NCBI GenBank assembly: GCA_028698765.1
Contig: JAQVVW010000040.1
Coordinates: forward strand, 1-8,556
Reading direction: 5' to 3'
Source of the DNA: Methanoculleus sp.
GTDB taxonomy: Archaea > Halobacteriota > Methanomicrobia > Methanomicrobiales > Methanoculleaceae
DNA length: 8,556 bases
The notes under the pieces are model-generated. The model saw only the letters and a program-made list of their open reading frames with translations, was not told the DNA's origin and searched no databases. Position numbers and translations under genes: made by a program. Shown here one piece after another: positions 1 to 6,875 of the stretch. How positions within the stretch are numbered: the stretch's first letter is position 1; every line of letters starts with the position of its first letter.

Positions 1-88
1 TCTCGCCGGGCGCAAATAAGACCATGATCCCCGCGGCAACGACGATCAGCGCAACAATAGCGACTATCAGGATATTCTTGACGGTCAT
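1..88 (-). CDS. Partial small membrane-anchored or exported protein, N-terminus only
   Basis: The function is not recognised. Reading leftward from an ATG at 88-86, 29 complete codons are visible before the window ends. The product starts MTVKNILIVAIVAL and continues as one hydrophobic stretch to about residue 25, followed by APGE. A short basic N-terminus and a single hydrophobic helix fit an N-terminal membrane anchor or an uncleaved signal. The start is supported by a strong ribosome binding site, GAGGAG, about 8 bases upstream on the minus strand (near 97-102). The gene lies downstream of, and in the same direction as, the methyltransferase, separated by about 100 bases that hold a small hairpin. 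The remainder is outside the window, so no domain can be assigned. Confidence 0.6.
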   Translation of the reverse strand, partial: MTVKNILIVAIVALIVVAAGIMVLFAPGE

Positions 89-103
89 TCCAGATACTCC
101 TCT

Positions 104-123
104 TTCTGCATTTTATTGCAGAA
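104..123. repeat. Short inverted repeat in the leader of the leftward small gene
   Basis: TTCTGCA (104-110) and TGCAGAA (117-123) are perfect 7-base arms around a 6-base AT-rich loop. On the minus strand this stem-loop sits just before the GAGGAG ribosome binding site of the gene starting at 88. It could be a leader hairpin affecting translation, or a weak 3' end for the methyltransferase transcript. No T-run follows it in the minus direction, so a classical terminator is not supported. Confidence 0.4.
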
Positions 124-185
124 GAGGGTACTTAAACGCTCGTAAATCTTCCCGGCGATCTGTGGCGTTACGGGGGATTTAGCCG

Positions 186-776
186 TCACCCTCGCCCGGC
201 CCTCGATATCGACGCAAGCCAGGCGTGGTGTCCTTCGGGCTGGATGGCGTTCTCGAAGATCGCCGGCCTGATGTAATTGATGTGCCAACCGTCGCGGAAG
301 GTCTCCCGTATCTCCCGCTCTCTGATCCTCCTCGGGAGCGGGTAGTCGCCGGGGTTTTGATCGCTGAAGCAGAGCATGAGATACTTCCCGCCGGGCGCAA
401 GAACGGCAGCGAGGCTCGCTCTGAAGATCGGTCGGTCTTCGTCGGAGAGGACATGGAAGAAACCGGAGTCGATGACGGTGTCGAACTTCCTGTTGAGACT
501 GGCGAGGTCCAGTGCGTTCCAGACGAGGAACTGCGCCCGGAGCCCCCGTGCCGCGGCCTTTTCTTCCGCCTTCCGGATCGCAAGAGAGGCGGTATCGACC
601 CCGAGCACCTCGTGCCCTTCTTCGGTAAAATAGAGAACGTGATCCCCGGTTCCGCACCCCACGTCCAGGACGGAGCCGACAACCTCCCCCGCCGCGGCGA
701 GGTCGACGAACGCCTTCTGCGGCCGGCCGATGTCCCAGGGCGGCGTGCTCTGGTAGACCGTATCGAAGATACTCAT
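186..776 (-). CDS. Class I SAM-dependent methyltransferase
   Basis: A 196-residue cytoplasmic protein with a Rossmann-type methyltransferase fold covering nearly its whole length. Motif I, the SAM-binding glycine loop, is VLDVGCGTGDH at residues 36-46. The acidic end of the second strand, which binds the SAM ribose, is VLGVD with Asp61. The motif II region is FDTVIDSGFFHVL at about 98-110, and the post-II segment LAPGGKYLMLCFSD follows at about 126-139. The N-terminus (FDTVYQSTPPWDIGRPQ) resembles small-molecule or thiol methyltransferases of this superfamily, but the substrate cannot be told from sequence. An AGGAG lies almost directly before the ATG, an unusually short spacing. No other in-frame ATG precedes motif I, so this start is preferred. 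The gene is transcribed divergently from the Ehr-like operon, and nothing ties its function to it. GC and codon use match the neighbours. Confidence 0.88.
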   Translation of the reverse strand: MSIFDTVYQSTPPWDIGRPQKAFVDLAAAGEVVGSVLDVGCGTGDHVLYFTEEGHEVLGVDTASLAIRKAEEKAAARGLRAQFLVWNALDLASLNRKFDTVIDSGFFHVLSDEDRPIFRASLAAVLAPGGKYLMLCFSDQNPGDYPLPRRIREREIRETFRDGWHINYIRPAIFENAIQPEGHHAWLASISRAGRG

Positions 777-834
777 GCTCCTACTGGATCCGGAAGCGAC
801 TTAACCGGACCTGTGCCTCATTCCCCCTTCGCTG

Positions 835-873
835 CTCCCGGAAATGCCGGGCACCGGATTCCCCGTCCGGGAG
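835..873. repeat. GC-rich inverted repeat between the divergent genes
   Basis: CTCCCGG (835-841) and CCGGGAG (867-873) form 7-base arms about 25 bases apart. A competing smaller hairpin, CCCGG-AAATG-CCGGG, lies at 837-851. In a region of this GC content such repeats can arise by chance. Its position between divergent genes makes an operator conceivable, but nothing more can be supported. Confidence 0.25.
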
Positions 874-951
874 GGAGGTGCGTTGATAAAAGGCCTGAGA
901 ATTACCCAAATCCGAAATGGGGCGGAGAGAGGAGCGGTACGCGTGAAATAA

Positions 952-960
952 CTATAAATA
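952..960 (+). promoter_or_regulatory. Putative archaeal TATA box for the acetyltransferase-Ehr operon
   Basis: CTATAAATA lies in the AT-rich part of the divergent region, preceded by GTGAAATAA, which could serve as a purine-rich BRE-like element. Archaeal transcription normally begins about 25 bases downstream of the box centre, which puts the start near 980. That leaves a leader of about 200 bases before the preferred ATG at 1185, or about 130 before the GTG at 1113. Other AT-rich patches nearby (1008-1023, 1059-1068) are weaker candidates. The call comes from pattern only. Confidence 0.4.
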
Positions 961-1184
961 GCACCGAGTAGCATGATATAGCGAGGATGAAAGTCGGTGA
1001 GGCACCTGAAATTTAACCTAAATAACCCCCCAATCATTGCCGAATCAAGATCGGAAGTCCTTTTAACCACGCATTCCGCCACCGGAGCTCCGCAGACCCT
1101 CGACCCGGCACCGTGCTACCCGACCGACAGGCCGTGAGCCTCAACGGATCTCCACAGCAAAGCCTTGCGAGGTCAACCATACCC

Positions 1185-1808
1185 ATGATACCAGAAACCT
1201 CAGAGCATACCAACTGTACCTACGATGAGGACAGATCGCTCCTCACACTCCAGAGCATCGCTGCCAATGACTTCTGGACTGCCGGTGGCCGGAGGAGAAG
1301 GCTCCTCAGGGCGGATGCAGCGCAGCCGCCCGCCGGGGCCGAAGGCCCCCTCGTGGTTCGCGAACTCTTCCCCCACGAATTCCCGCACGTCGAAGAAGAG
1401 GTGTGGAGCCACTACCGCGACCGGAAGGTGCATCCGGGCAGCGACAGGGTCTTCGGAGCGCTGGCTGGAGAATACCTCGTCGGCACCGCCCGGTGCCGCA
1501 AACACCCGGACGGCTGCGAGGTGGACAGGGTCTACGTCCTCTCAGAATACCGGGGCCGGGGAATCGACCGGCAGCTGATGGATCTTCTCGTCCGCGAATG
1601 CGGCGACCGGGATCTCCTGTACCTGCATTCCCACACCAGGCTCATCGCCTTCTACGCGTCCTTCAGCTTCTCCCCCATCTCCGGGCGGGAACTCCCGCCG
1701 GCGATCCGTGAGCGGTTCATCTTCCATACCGGGGAGATGGAGGCGCTCGGGGTCACGCCCATGAGGCGGGAACCAGGCGCACAGGCCAGAGAAGTTCAGC
1801 GGATGTGA
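1185..1808 (+). CDS. GNAT-family acyltransferase, first gene of the Ehr-like operon
   Basis: A 207-residue protein (from the ATG at 1185) with a GNAT domain at about residues 56-185. Strand 4 is EVDRVYVLSEYRGRGIDRQ, carrying the acetyl-CoA pyrophosphate loop RGRGID at 123-128. The C-terminal part has FYASFSF at 156-162, matching the FYxxxGF signature of motif B. The preceding segment (residues 1-55) has no recognisable domain. In the canonical Q/R-x-x-G-x-G/A motif the last residue here is Asp128 instead of Gly or Ala, which may weaken CoA binding or alter the ligand. The start is uncertain: the frame is open back to a GTG at 1113 (231 residues), but 1185 is an ATG with GAGGT about 11 bases upstream. 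The stop TGA (1806-1808) overlaps the GTG start of the hyfB-like gene by 4 bases, so it is probably translated as part of the operon. The substrate is unknown; protein lysine or N-terminal acetylation, or small-molecule acetylation, are all possible. Confidence 0.75.
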   Translation: MIPETSEHTNCTYDEDRSLLTLQSIAANDFWTAGGRRRRLLRADAAQPPAGAEGPLVVRELFPHEFPHVEEEVWSHYRDRKVHPGSDRVFGALAGEYLVGTARCRKHPDGCEVDRVYVLSEYRGRGIDRQLMDLLVRECGDRDLLYLHSHTRLIAFYASFSFSPISGRELPPAIRERFIFHTGEMEALGVTPMRREPGAQAREVQRM

Positions 1809-3751
1809 TCGGAGTGATTCTCTCCCTCCTGGCTACCGGCTTCTCCCTGCTCCTTCTCGGCGCGATCCTCCCCCTCCTCATCCGGCGGGAGGATACGCCG
1901 GTCCGCACCGCCTCGCTCACCGCGACCCTTCTCGGGTCGGCCTTGCTCGCGGGAGCCGCACTCCCGGTGCTCCTCGATGCCACGACCGTCTCCGCGACGC
2001 TCTGGCAGATGCTCCCGGGGATCGAGTTCACCATCGTGCTCGACCGGCTCTCGGCCCTCTTCCTCCTCATCCTGGGCGTCGTCGGCATCGCCGATGCGGT
2101 ATACTCCTTCGGCTACGTGGAGCACTGCAACCACCCGATCCGCAGAAACCTCCTCGTCTCCCTGATGAACCTCTTCATCCTCTCGATGGGGATGGTGATC
2201 CTCGCCGGAACCACGGTTCAGTTCCTCGTCTTCTGGGAGATGATGGCGATTGCATCGCTCTTCCTCGTCCTGTACGACGTTGAAGACGAAAGCGTCGGGC
2301 GGGCGGGCCTCTTCTACGCGGTGATGTCCCAGTTCTCCACGGTCTTCCTCTTCATCGGGTTTATCCTCCTCTATGGCGAGACGGGCACGTTCGCCCTCGT
2401 CCCGGCCGCGCCGCTCGCCTCCCCCGCGGCCATCACGGCGTTCCTCTGCCTCTTTATCGGCTTCTCGGTCAAGGCGGGCATCGTCCCGTTCCACAAGTGG
2501 CTCCCGTACGCCCACCCGGCCAGCCCCTCGAACATCTCCGCCCTGATGTCGGGCGTGATGCTGAAGGTCGCCGTGTACGGCCTTGTGCGCTCAGTCCTCG
2601 ACATATTCACGCTCGATTTCGCCATAGGCGCCGTCATCCTCCTCTTCGGCACCGCAAGCGCAATCCTCGGGATCATCTACGCCTATAAAGAGACCGATAT
2701 CAAGTGTCTCCTCGCCAACCACAGCATCGAGAACATCGGGATCATCTTCAGCGGGATCGGTCTTGCCGTGATCTTCACCGACCTCGGGATGCCGGCGCTC
2801 TCGACGCTCAGCCTCCTTGCAGCCCTCTTCCACTCCTTCAACCACGCCCTCTTCAAGAGCCTCCTCTTCATGACGGCAGGATCGGTCGTCGCCGCCACCC
2901 ACACCCGGAACGTGGAGGAGATGGGCGGGCTCGTCCACCGGATGCCGCTCACCGCGGGCCTCTTCTGTATCGGGGCCGTCGCCATCGCCGCGTTCCCGCC
3001 GCTGAACGGGTTCGTCAGCGAACTGATGCTCTTTGAGTCGTTCTTCTTCGGCCTCCAGGCCGTCGACCCGCTCGCGAAAGTCCTCCTCATCTCCACCCTC
3101 TCGCTCCTCTCCCTGACGGGAGCCCTGACGGCGGCCTGTTTCGTCAAGGTCTTCGGGATCGCCTTCCTCGCCCATCCCCGGTCGGCCAGCGCCGCGGATG
3201 CAGAGGAACAGTGCAGGCCGATGCTCCTCGGCCCCGCGATCCTGGCCGGTCTCTGCGTCGTCGCGGGCGTCGGCTCGTTCCAGATCTTCCGAGCCCTCGG
3301 CTACGACCTCCCCCTGCCCGACATGCTCGTCGTCGGCACGCTGATGGCCGCCACCCTCGGCGCTGTCTTCCTCGCGGCGGCGAGGGGCGCCCCAAAGACC
3401 CGGGTCTCGGAGACCTGGGGCTGCGGCATCCTCTCCCAGAACAGCCGGATGGAGTATACGGAGACGGGGTACGCTGAACCCGTGGTCACCATATTCTCCT
3501 CGATATACAGAAAAGAGAAGAAGATCGAGAAGACCTGGCTCGACCCCGACCGGGCGATCGTGGCGGGAGCCCGGATCGAGATGTCGCTCATCAGGTTCTT
3601 CGAGGAGTACCTCTACCTCCCGATCGCCCGGGGAGCCCTCGCCGTCTCCTCGCAGGTCCAGAGGTTCCACGCAGGAACCCTGGACACCTACATGCTCTAC
3701 ACCTTCGTGATCATCGTCATCCTGGTGCTCGGGCTGGGGTGGTTCATATGA
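1805..3751 (+). CDS. HyfB/HycC-like membrane subunit (NuoL/Mrp antiporter family) of an Ehr-type complex
   Basis: A 648-residue integral membrane protein close in length to E. coli HyfB (about 670). It is one of two ion-translocating modules. The antiporter core covers roughly residues 70-420. Pump residues are visible: Glu145 in VFWEMM (TM5), Lys223 in FSVKAGIVPFHKWLPYAHP with His230 (TM7), Lys254 in MLKVAVYG (TM8) and Lys351 in HALFKSLLF (TM12). The discontinuous-helix signature FPPLNGFVSE lies at 397-406. The C-terminal extension has the hydrogenase-type SETWGCG...MEYTETGYAEP segment, seen in HycC/HyfB rather than NuoM, and ends in a final membrane helix (about 630-648) after an amphipathic stretch. 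The start is GTG 1805, overlapping the acetyltransferase stop as GTGA. An alternative GTG at 1817 is less consistent with the overlap pattern. The stop overlaps the next gene as ATGA. The family translocates H+ or Na+; which ion is used here cannot be read. Confidence 0.92.
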   Translation: MIGVILSLLATGFSLLLLGAILPLLIRREDTPVRTASLTATLLGSALLAGAALPVLLDATTVSATLWQMLPGIEFTIVLDRLSALFLLILGVVGIADAVYSFGYVEHCNHPIRRNLLVSLMNLFILSMGMVILAGTTVQFLVFWEMMAIASLFLVLYDVEDESVGRAGLFYAVMSQFSTVFLFIGFILLYGETGTFALVPAAPLASPAAITAFLCLFIGFSVKAGIVPFHKWLPYAHPASPSNISALMSGVMLKVAVYGLVRSVLDIFTLDFAIGAVILLFGTASAILGIIYAYKETDIKCLLANHSIENIGIIFSGIGLAVIFTDLGMPALSTLSLLAALFHSFNHALFKSLLFMTAGSVVAATHTRNVEEMGGLVHRMPLTAGLFCIGAVAIAAFPPLNGFVSELMLFESFFFGLQAVDPLAKVLLISTLSLLSLTGALTAACFVKVFGIAFLAHPRSASAADAEEQCRPMLLGPAILAGLCVVAGVGSFQIFRALGYDLPLPDMLVVGTLMAATLGAVFLAAARGAPKTRVSETWGCGILSQNSRMEYTETGYAEPVVTIFSSIYRKEKKIEKTWLDPDRAIVAGARIEMSLIRFFEEYLYLPIARGALAVSSQVQRFHAGTLDTYMLYTFVIIVILVLGLGWFI

Positions 3752-4689
3752 GCGTCTCCTTCGTCGTCTTCGCAGTCTTAAACATCGGGTTCGTCCTCCT
3801 GGTCTCGCCGCTCTTCATGAGCCTGATCAAGATCGTGAAGGCCCGGGCACAGGGGCGGCGCGGACCGCGCCTCCTGCAGACCTACTACAACCTCGCCAAA
3901 CTCCTCCGGAAGGAGACGGTCTACTCGCCGGTCTCCTCGTGGGTGATGCGGGCCACCCCCTACGTCTGCCTGAGCATGGCCGTCGTCGCGGCGCTCTTCG
4001 TGCCCCTGGCCTACATCCCCGAACCGGTGGCCGGGTTCGGGAACGTCATCCTCTTCCTCTACCTGCTCGGACTGGCCCGGTTCTTCACGGCGCTCTCCGG
4101 CCTCGACGCCGGAAGCACCTTCGGGGGGATGAGTTCCTCGCGGGATATGAGCCTTGCAGCCGTCATCGAACCGACCTCCATCGTCGTCATGGCGGCGCTC
4201 GCCGTCGTGGCCCGGTCGTTGAACTTCCTGGAGATCGCGCGTGACTCCGCGGGAATGCTCTTCCCGGCGTCCGCGACGATGATCCTCATCGGCATCTCGC
4301 TCTTCATCATCCTGATCGTCGAGACCGGCCGGATCCCGGTCGACAACCCCGAGACCCACCTCGAACTGACGATGGTGCACGAAGGCATGGTCCTCGAACA
4401 GTCGGGAAGAAACCTGGCGATGATGGAGTACGCCGGCGCCATCAAGCAGACGCTCCTCATCGCCATCCTGGTCTCGGTGCTGATGCCCTTCGGGCTCGTG
4501 ACCGAACTCTCGGTGCCGGGCATCCTCTTTGCCATGGCTCTCTTCGTGATGAAAGGATCGCTCGTCTCGGTGATCGTCGGCCTCTTCGAGTCGTCGATGG
4601 CGAAGATGCGGTTCTTCTCCCTCCCGAACCTCTTCATCATCGCCTACTTCTTCTCGGTACTCACGGTCTTCATCGAGGTGTTTGCATGA
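3748..4689 (+). CDS. HyfC/HycD-like membrane subunit (NuoH/complex I subunit 1 family)
   Basis: A 313-residue, roughly eight-helix membrane protein that anchors the peripheral arm to the membrane and forms the E-channel linking redox chemistry to ion transfer. Family signatures are present: KARAQGRRGPRLLQTYYNLA at residues 31-50, GSTFGGMSSSRDM at 122-134, and the acidic loop ETGRIPVDNPETHLELTMVH at 192-211, which continues EGMVLE. Glu192, Asp199, Glu202, Glu206, Glu212 and Glu216 are retained. The ETxRIPVDxPxTHLELTMVHE wording is of the hydrogenase (HycD/HyfC) kind, distinct from NuoH. The ATG at 3748 was chosen because it overlaps the upstream TGA as ATGA and has GGGGTGG just upstream; an in-frame GTG at 3739 would add three residues. 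The length equals the usual family length and nothing appears missing. As in hydrogenases, this subunit should contact the large subunit and the NuoB-like small subunit. Confidence 0.93.
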   Translation: MSVSFVVFAVLNIGFVLLVSPLFMSLIKIVKARAQGRRGPRLLQTYYNLAKLLRKETVYSPVSSWVMRATPYVCLSMAVVAALFVPLAYIPEPVAGFGNVILFLYLLGLARFFTALSGLDAGSTFGGMSSSRDMSLAAVIEPTSIVVMAALAVVARSLNFLEIARDSAGMLFPASATMILIGISLFIILIVETGRIPVDNPETHLELTMVHEGMVLEQSGRNLAMMEYAGAIKQTLLIAILVSVLMPFGLVTELSVPGILFAMALFVMKGSLVSVIVGLFESSMAKMRFFSLPNLFIIAYFFSVLTVFIEVFA

Positions 4690-5393
4690 TCGAAGCCCCC
4701 TTCATCGACGGCATCGTCCGGTTCATCTTCGTCGCGATCGTCATCACGGCCGTCTTCCTGCTCTCGGCCCGGTCGCTCCCCTTCCTGCTCCACACCTACC
4801 GGCTGCAGTCGCTCCTGCTCGCAGCACTCGCGGTGGCCATCTTCTTCGCGAAAGGCAACACGGTTCTCCTCTGGATAGCCGCCCTCACGGTCGCGAGCAA
4901 GGTGCTCGTCATCCCCTACTTCATCGGGGAGATCCAGGAGCGGATCAGCATCCGCCGCGACCTCGGGTTCCGTTACCTGGCGCCTACAAGCTCGATAATG
5001 GTCTCTATCGCGCTGATCGTCGGCGTCTACCTCTCGCTTGGAAACATCCTCTCACCAGTTCACGCAGATGCCGAACCGATATTCTTCTTCGGCGCGGTCA
5101 TCGGCATATCGCTGATGCTGATGGGGATGCTCGTCCTCTTCTCGAGGACGAAGGCGATCACCAAGGTGCTCGGCTACCTCTCGATGGAGAACGGCGTCCT
5201 CATCTTCGGCATCTGCGTCACCGAACTCCCGTTCATCATGGACGTCATGATCATGATCGACCTCATCATCCTGGTACTCCTGACAACAATCCTCACGGTC
5301 GGCATCGATTCGACCATTGAAGCATACGAAGAGAAGATCCGGCAGTATTCGCTCTGGAACTCGCTCTGGAAGGCGCGGGAGGATGCTCCATGA
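4686..5393 (+). CDS. HyfE-like membrane subunit (NuoK-related)
   Basis: A 235-residue membrane protein with about six or seven hydrophobic segments. The segment SRTKAITKVLGYLSMENGVL (153-172), with Glu168, corresponds to the NuoK/MrpC helix carrying a channel glutamate. The N-terminal half has SARSLPFLLHTYRLQSLLL (28-46), typical of HyfE, which is longer than NuoK because it has extra helices. A second acidic residue in the membrane, Asp186, lies in LPFIMDVMIMIDLIILVLLT. The C-terminus is short, charged and cytoplasmic (about 211-235). The gene follows the hyfC-like gene directly with no hyfD homologue between them. It starts ATG 4686 with an ATGA overlap and ends in another ATGA overlap at 5390. 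It probably connects the HyfC-like subunit to the antiporter modules and provides part of the ion path. Length is slightly above E. coli HyfE (about 216). Confidence 0.88.
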   Translation: MIEAPFIDGIVRFIFVAIVITAVFLLSARSLPFLLHTYRLQSLLLAALAVAIFFAKGNTVLLWIAALTVASKVLVIPYFIGEIQERISIRRDLGFRYLAPTSSIMVSIALIVGVYLSLGNILSPVHADAEPIFFFGAVIGISLMLMGMLVLFSRTKAITKVLGYLSMENGVLIFGICVTELPFIMDVMIMIDLIILVLLTTILTVGIDSTIEAYEEKIRQYSLWNSLWKAREDAP

Positions 5394-6874
5394 TTCTCCT
5401 TGCCTACCTCGCTATAGCGCTCGCCGCGATCGTCGGGTTCGTGCTGATACCGTCCCGCCGCGTCCTGCACATCCTCGCCACCGCCGAGAGCGCCGCGGCC
5501 CTCGCCGTGACGGGCGTCATCGCCATGACCGTGCCCCTGCCCGCGGCCGAGCTCGGTCCGGGGACCGGGATCTTCTTTGCAGACCATCTCGGGGTATTCC
5601 TCGCCGCCGTCTCCGGCATAATCTTCCTCTTCGCAACCCTCTACGCGGGGGGATACACCGAGCGGCTGATGGAGACGGGTGAACTCAACCCGAACAACCT
5701 CAGGCTCTTCTACAGCGGCCTTGCGCTCCTCCAGGTCCTCGTCACCCTGGCGTTCTTTGCGAACAACCTCGGGGTCTTCTGGATCCTCGCCGAGCTGACG
5801 ACAGTCTTCTCTGCCCTCCTTGTGGCGATCCTGGCTGCACGGGAGAACATCGACGCCGCACTGAAGTACATCTTCATCGCCTCCGCCGCGATGCTTTTTG
5901 CGTTTGCCGGCATCATATTCCTCTTCGAGGCGGCAGCGAGCACCCTCGGCGAAGGGACGCTTGCCTGGACGACGCTGATGCAGCACGCCTCCTCCCTGCC
6001 GCCGACCCTGCTCGTTGCCGCGTTTGTCTTCCTCTTCATCGGGTTCGCCGCGAAATCGGGCATCTTCCCGTTCCATACCTGGCTCCCCGAGGCCCACTCC
6101 AAGGCACCGTCGGCCGTGAGCGCCATCCTCTCGGGCGCTCTCTTGAACGTCGGGATCTACGGGATCATCAGGGCCTTCGCTCTCGTCCACCAGACGGCGT
6201 TCGCGGAGAAGATATCGCTGCTCCTCATCGCGGCGGGTCTCCTCTCGGTCGGCATAGCGGCGTTTGCGATGCTCTACCAGGCGAACCTCAAGAAACTCAT
6301 CGCGTTTTCGAGCATCGAGAACATGGGTCTCCTCCTCATCGGGATCGGTGTCGCATCGCCCCTCGCGATCTTCTGGGTGGTCGTCCACATGCTCGCGCAC
6401 TCGCTCACGAAGGCGTCGCTCTTCCTCTCGGCGGGTGTCCTGCACCGGCAGTACCGGAGCCGCGACCCGGGGGCGGACGACCGGATCGTCGATGTCTTCG
6501 ACCTGCAGCCCTCGGCGGCCTGGGGCGTGATCATCGGCACCCTTGCCATCGCCGGGGTGCCGCCATTCCCCATCTTCTTCACCAAGTTCTTCCTGCTCGT
6601 CCAGGTGGCGACCGTCTCCCCCTGGCTCCTCCTGGCGACGCTACTGTTGATCATGGTCGCGATCGCAGGGATGGCGCGGTTCCTGATCCGCGAGTTCTCG
6701 GCCAGGTCGGGGCCGGGCGCCCCGAGACCGAGCAGGTACGCCGCTCCGTTCGGGATGCGCCTCTCGTTTGTCCTGCTCATCGTCATAATCACGGTCCAGG
6801 GCCTCTGGTTCCCGGTCGAGGAGGTCGCGGTGATAACAGCAATCGTCGCCGAACTCGGGTTTGGAGGTGTCTGA
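5390..6874 (+). CDS. HyfF-like membrane subunit (second NuoM/NuoN/Mrp-type antiporter module)
   Basis: A 494-residue integral membrane protein, the second ion-pumping module of the operon, slightly shorter than E. coli HyfF (about 526). Core residues are Glu135 in WILAELTTVF (TM5), Lys222 in FAAKSGIFPFHTWLPEAH with His229 and His236 (TM7), Lys301/Lys302 in ANLKKLIAFSSIENMG, and Lys341 in AHSLTKASLFLSAG (TM12). The TM8 position that is Lys254 in the HyfB-like partner is Asn253 here (LSGALLNVGIYGIIR), probably a HyfF-family trait. The GVPPFPIFFTKFF segment matches the second broken helix. The charged stretch near residues 440-458 (SARSGPGAPRPSR) separates the last two helices. The start ATG 5390 overlaps the hyfE-like stop as ATGA. 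The stop at 6872-6874 is followed after one base by the GTG start of the large subunit. Confidence 0.91.
   Translation: MILLAYLAIALAAIVGFVLIPSRRVLHILATAESAAALAVTGVIAMTVPLPAAELGPGTGIFFADHLGVFLAAVSGIIFLFATLYAGGYTERLMETGELNPNNLRLFYSGLALLQVLVTLAFFANNLGVFWILAELTTVFSALLVAILAARENIDAALKYIFIASAAMLFAFAGIIFLFEAAASTLGEGTLAWTTLMQHASSLPPTLLVAAFVFLFIGFAAKSGIFPFHTWLPEAHSKAPSAVSAILSGALLNVGIYGIIRAFALVHQTAFAEKISLLLIAAGLLSVGIAAFAMLYQANLKKLIAFSSIENMGLLLIGIGVASPLAIFWVVVHMLAHSLTKASLFLSAGVLHRQYRSRDPGADDRIVDVFDLQPSAAWGVIIGTLAIAGVPPFPIFFTKFFLLVQVATVSPWLLLATLLLIMVAIAGMARFLIREFSARSGPGAPRPSRYAAPFGMRLSFVLLIVIITVQGLWFPVEEVAVITAIVAELGFGGV
6863..6869 (+). promoter_or_regulatory. Ribosome binding site that decides the large-subunit start
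   Basis: GGAGGTG lies 6 bases before the GTG at 6876. The in-frame alternatives TTG 6861 and GTG 6867 lie before or inside this sequence, so the GTG at 6876 is the only one correctly spaced. It lies inside the last codons of the hyfF-like gene, which supports coupled translation. Confidence 0.8.
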
Positions 6875-6875
6875 C

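Larger units (their letters stand above)
777..1184. other. Divergent intergenic region with no convincing protein gene
   Basis: About 400 bases separate the leftward methyltransferase start from the preferred rightward acetyltransferase start. AT content rises well above that of the flanking genes, especially at 880-1070. The stretch holds a TATA-like element at 952-960, further AT-rich patches (around 1008-1023 and 1059-1068), a GC-rich inverted repeat at 835-873, and a possible TATA-like TTTTATCAAC facing left near 884-893. It probably carries the promoters of both flanking transcription units. If the acetyltransferase instead begins at the GTG at 1113, the non-coding part shrinks to 777-1112. 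Confidence 0.6.

Noticed and set aside
225..971. 248-codon plus-strand reading frame opposite the methyltransferase
   Set aside because: It is the antisense shadow of a clear methyltransferase gene in high-GC sequence; its product is low-complexity and Arg/Asp/Pro-rich with no domain.
801..1082. 93-codon minus-strand reading frame in the divergent intergenic region
   Set aside because: It runs through AT-rich promoter-like sequence, has no recognisable domain or good ribosome site, and its composition does not look like the neighbouring genes.
1796..3670. Long minus-strand frames opposite the hyfB-like gene (1796-2515, 2591-3670)
   Set aside because: Highly charged, low-complexity translations with no domain; antisense shadows of a conserved membrane protein.
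5174..6445. 423-codon minus-strand reading frame across the hyfE- and hyfF-like genes
   Set aside because: The product is almost all Glu, Asp, Arg and Gly, as expected from the complement of membrane-protein codons. Both plus-strand genes here are strongly supported.
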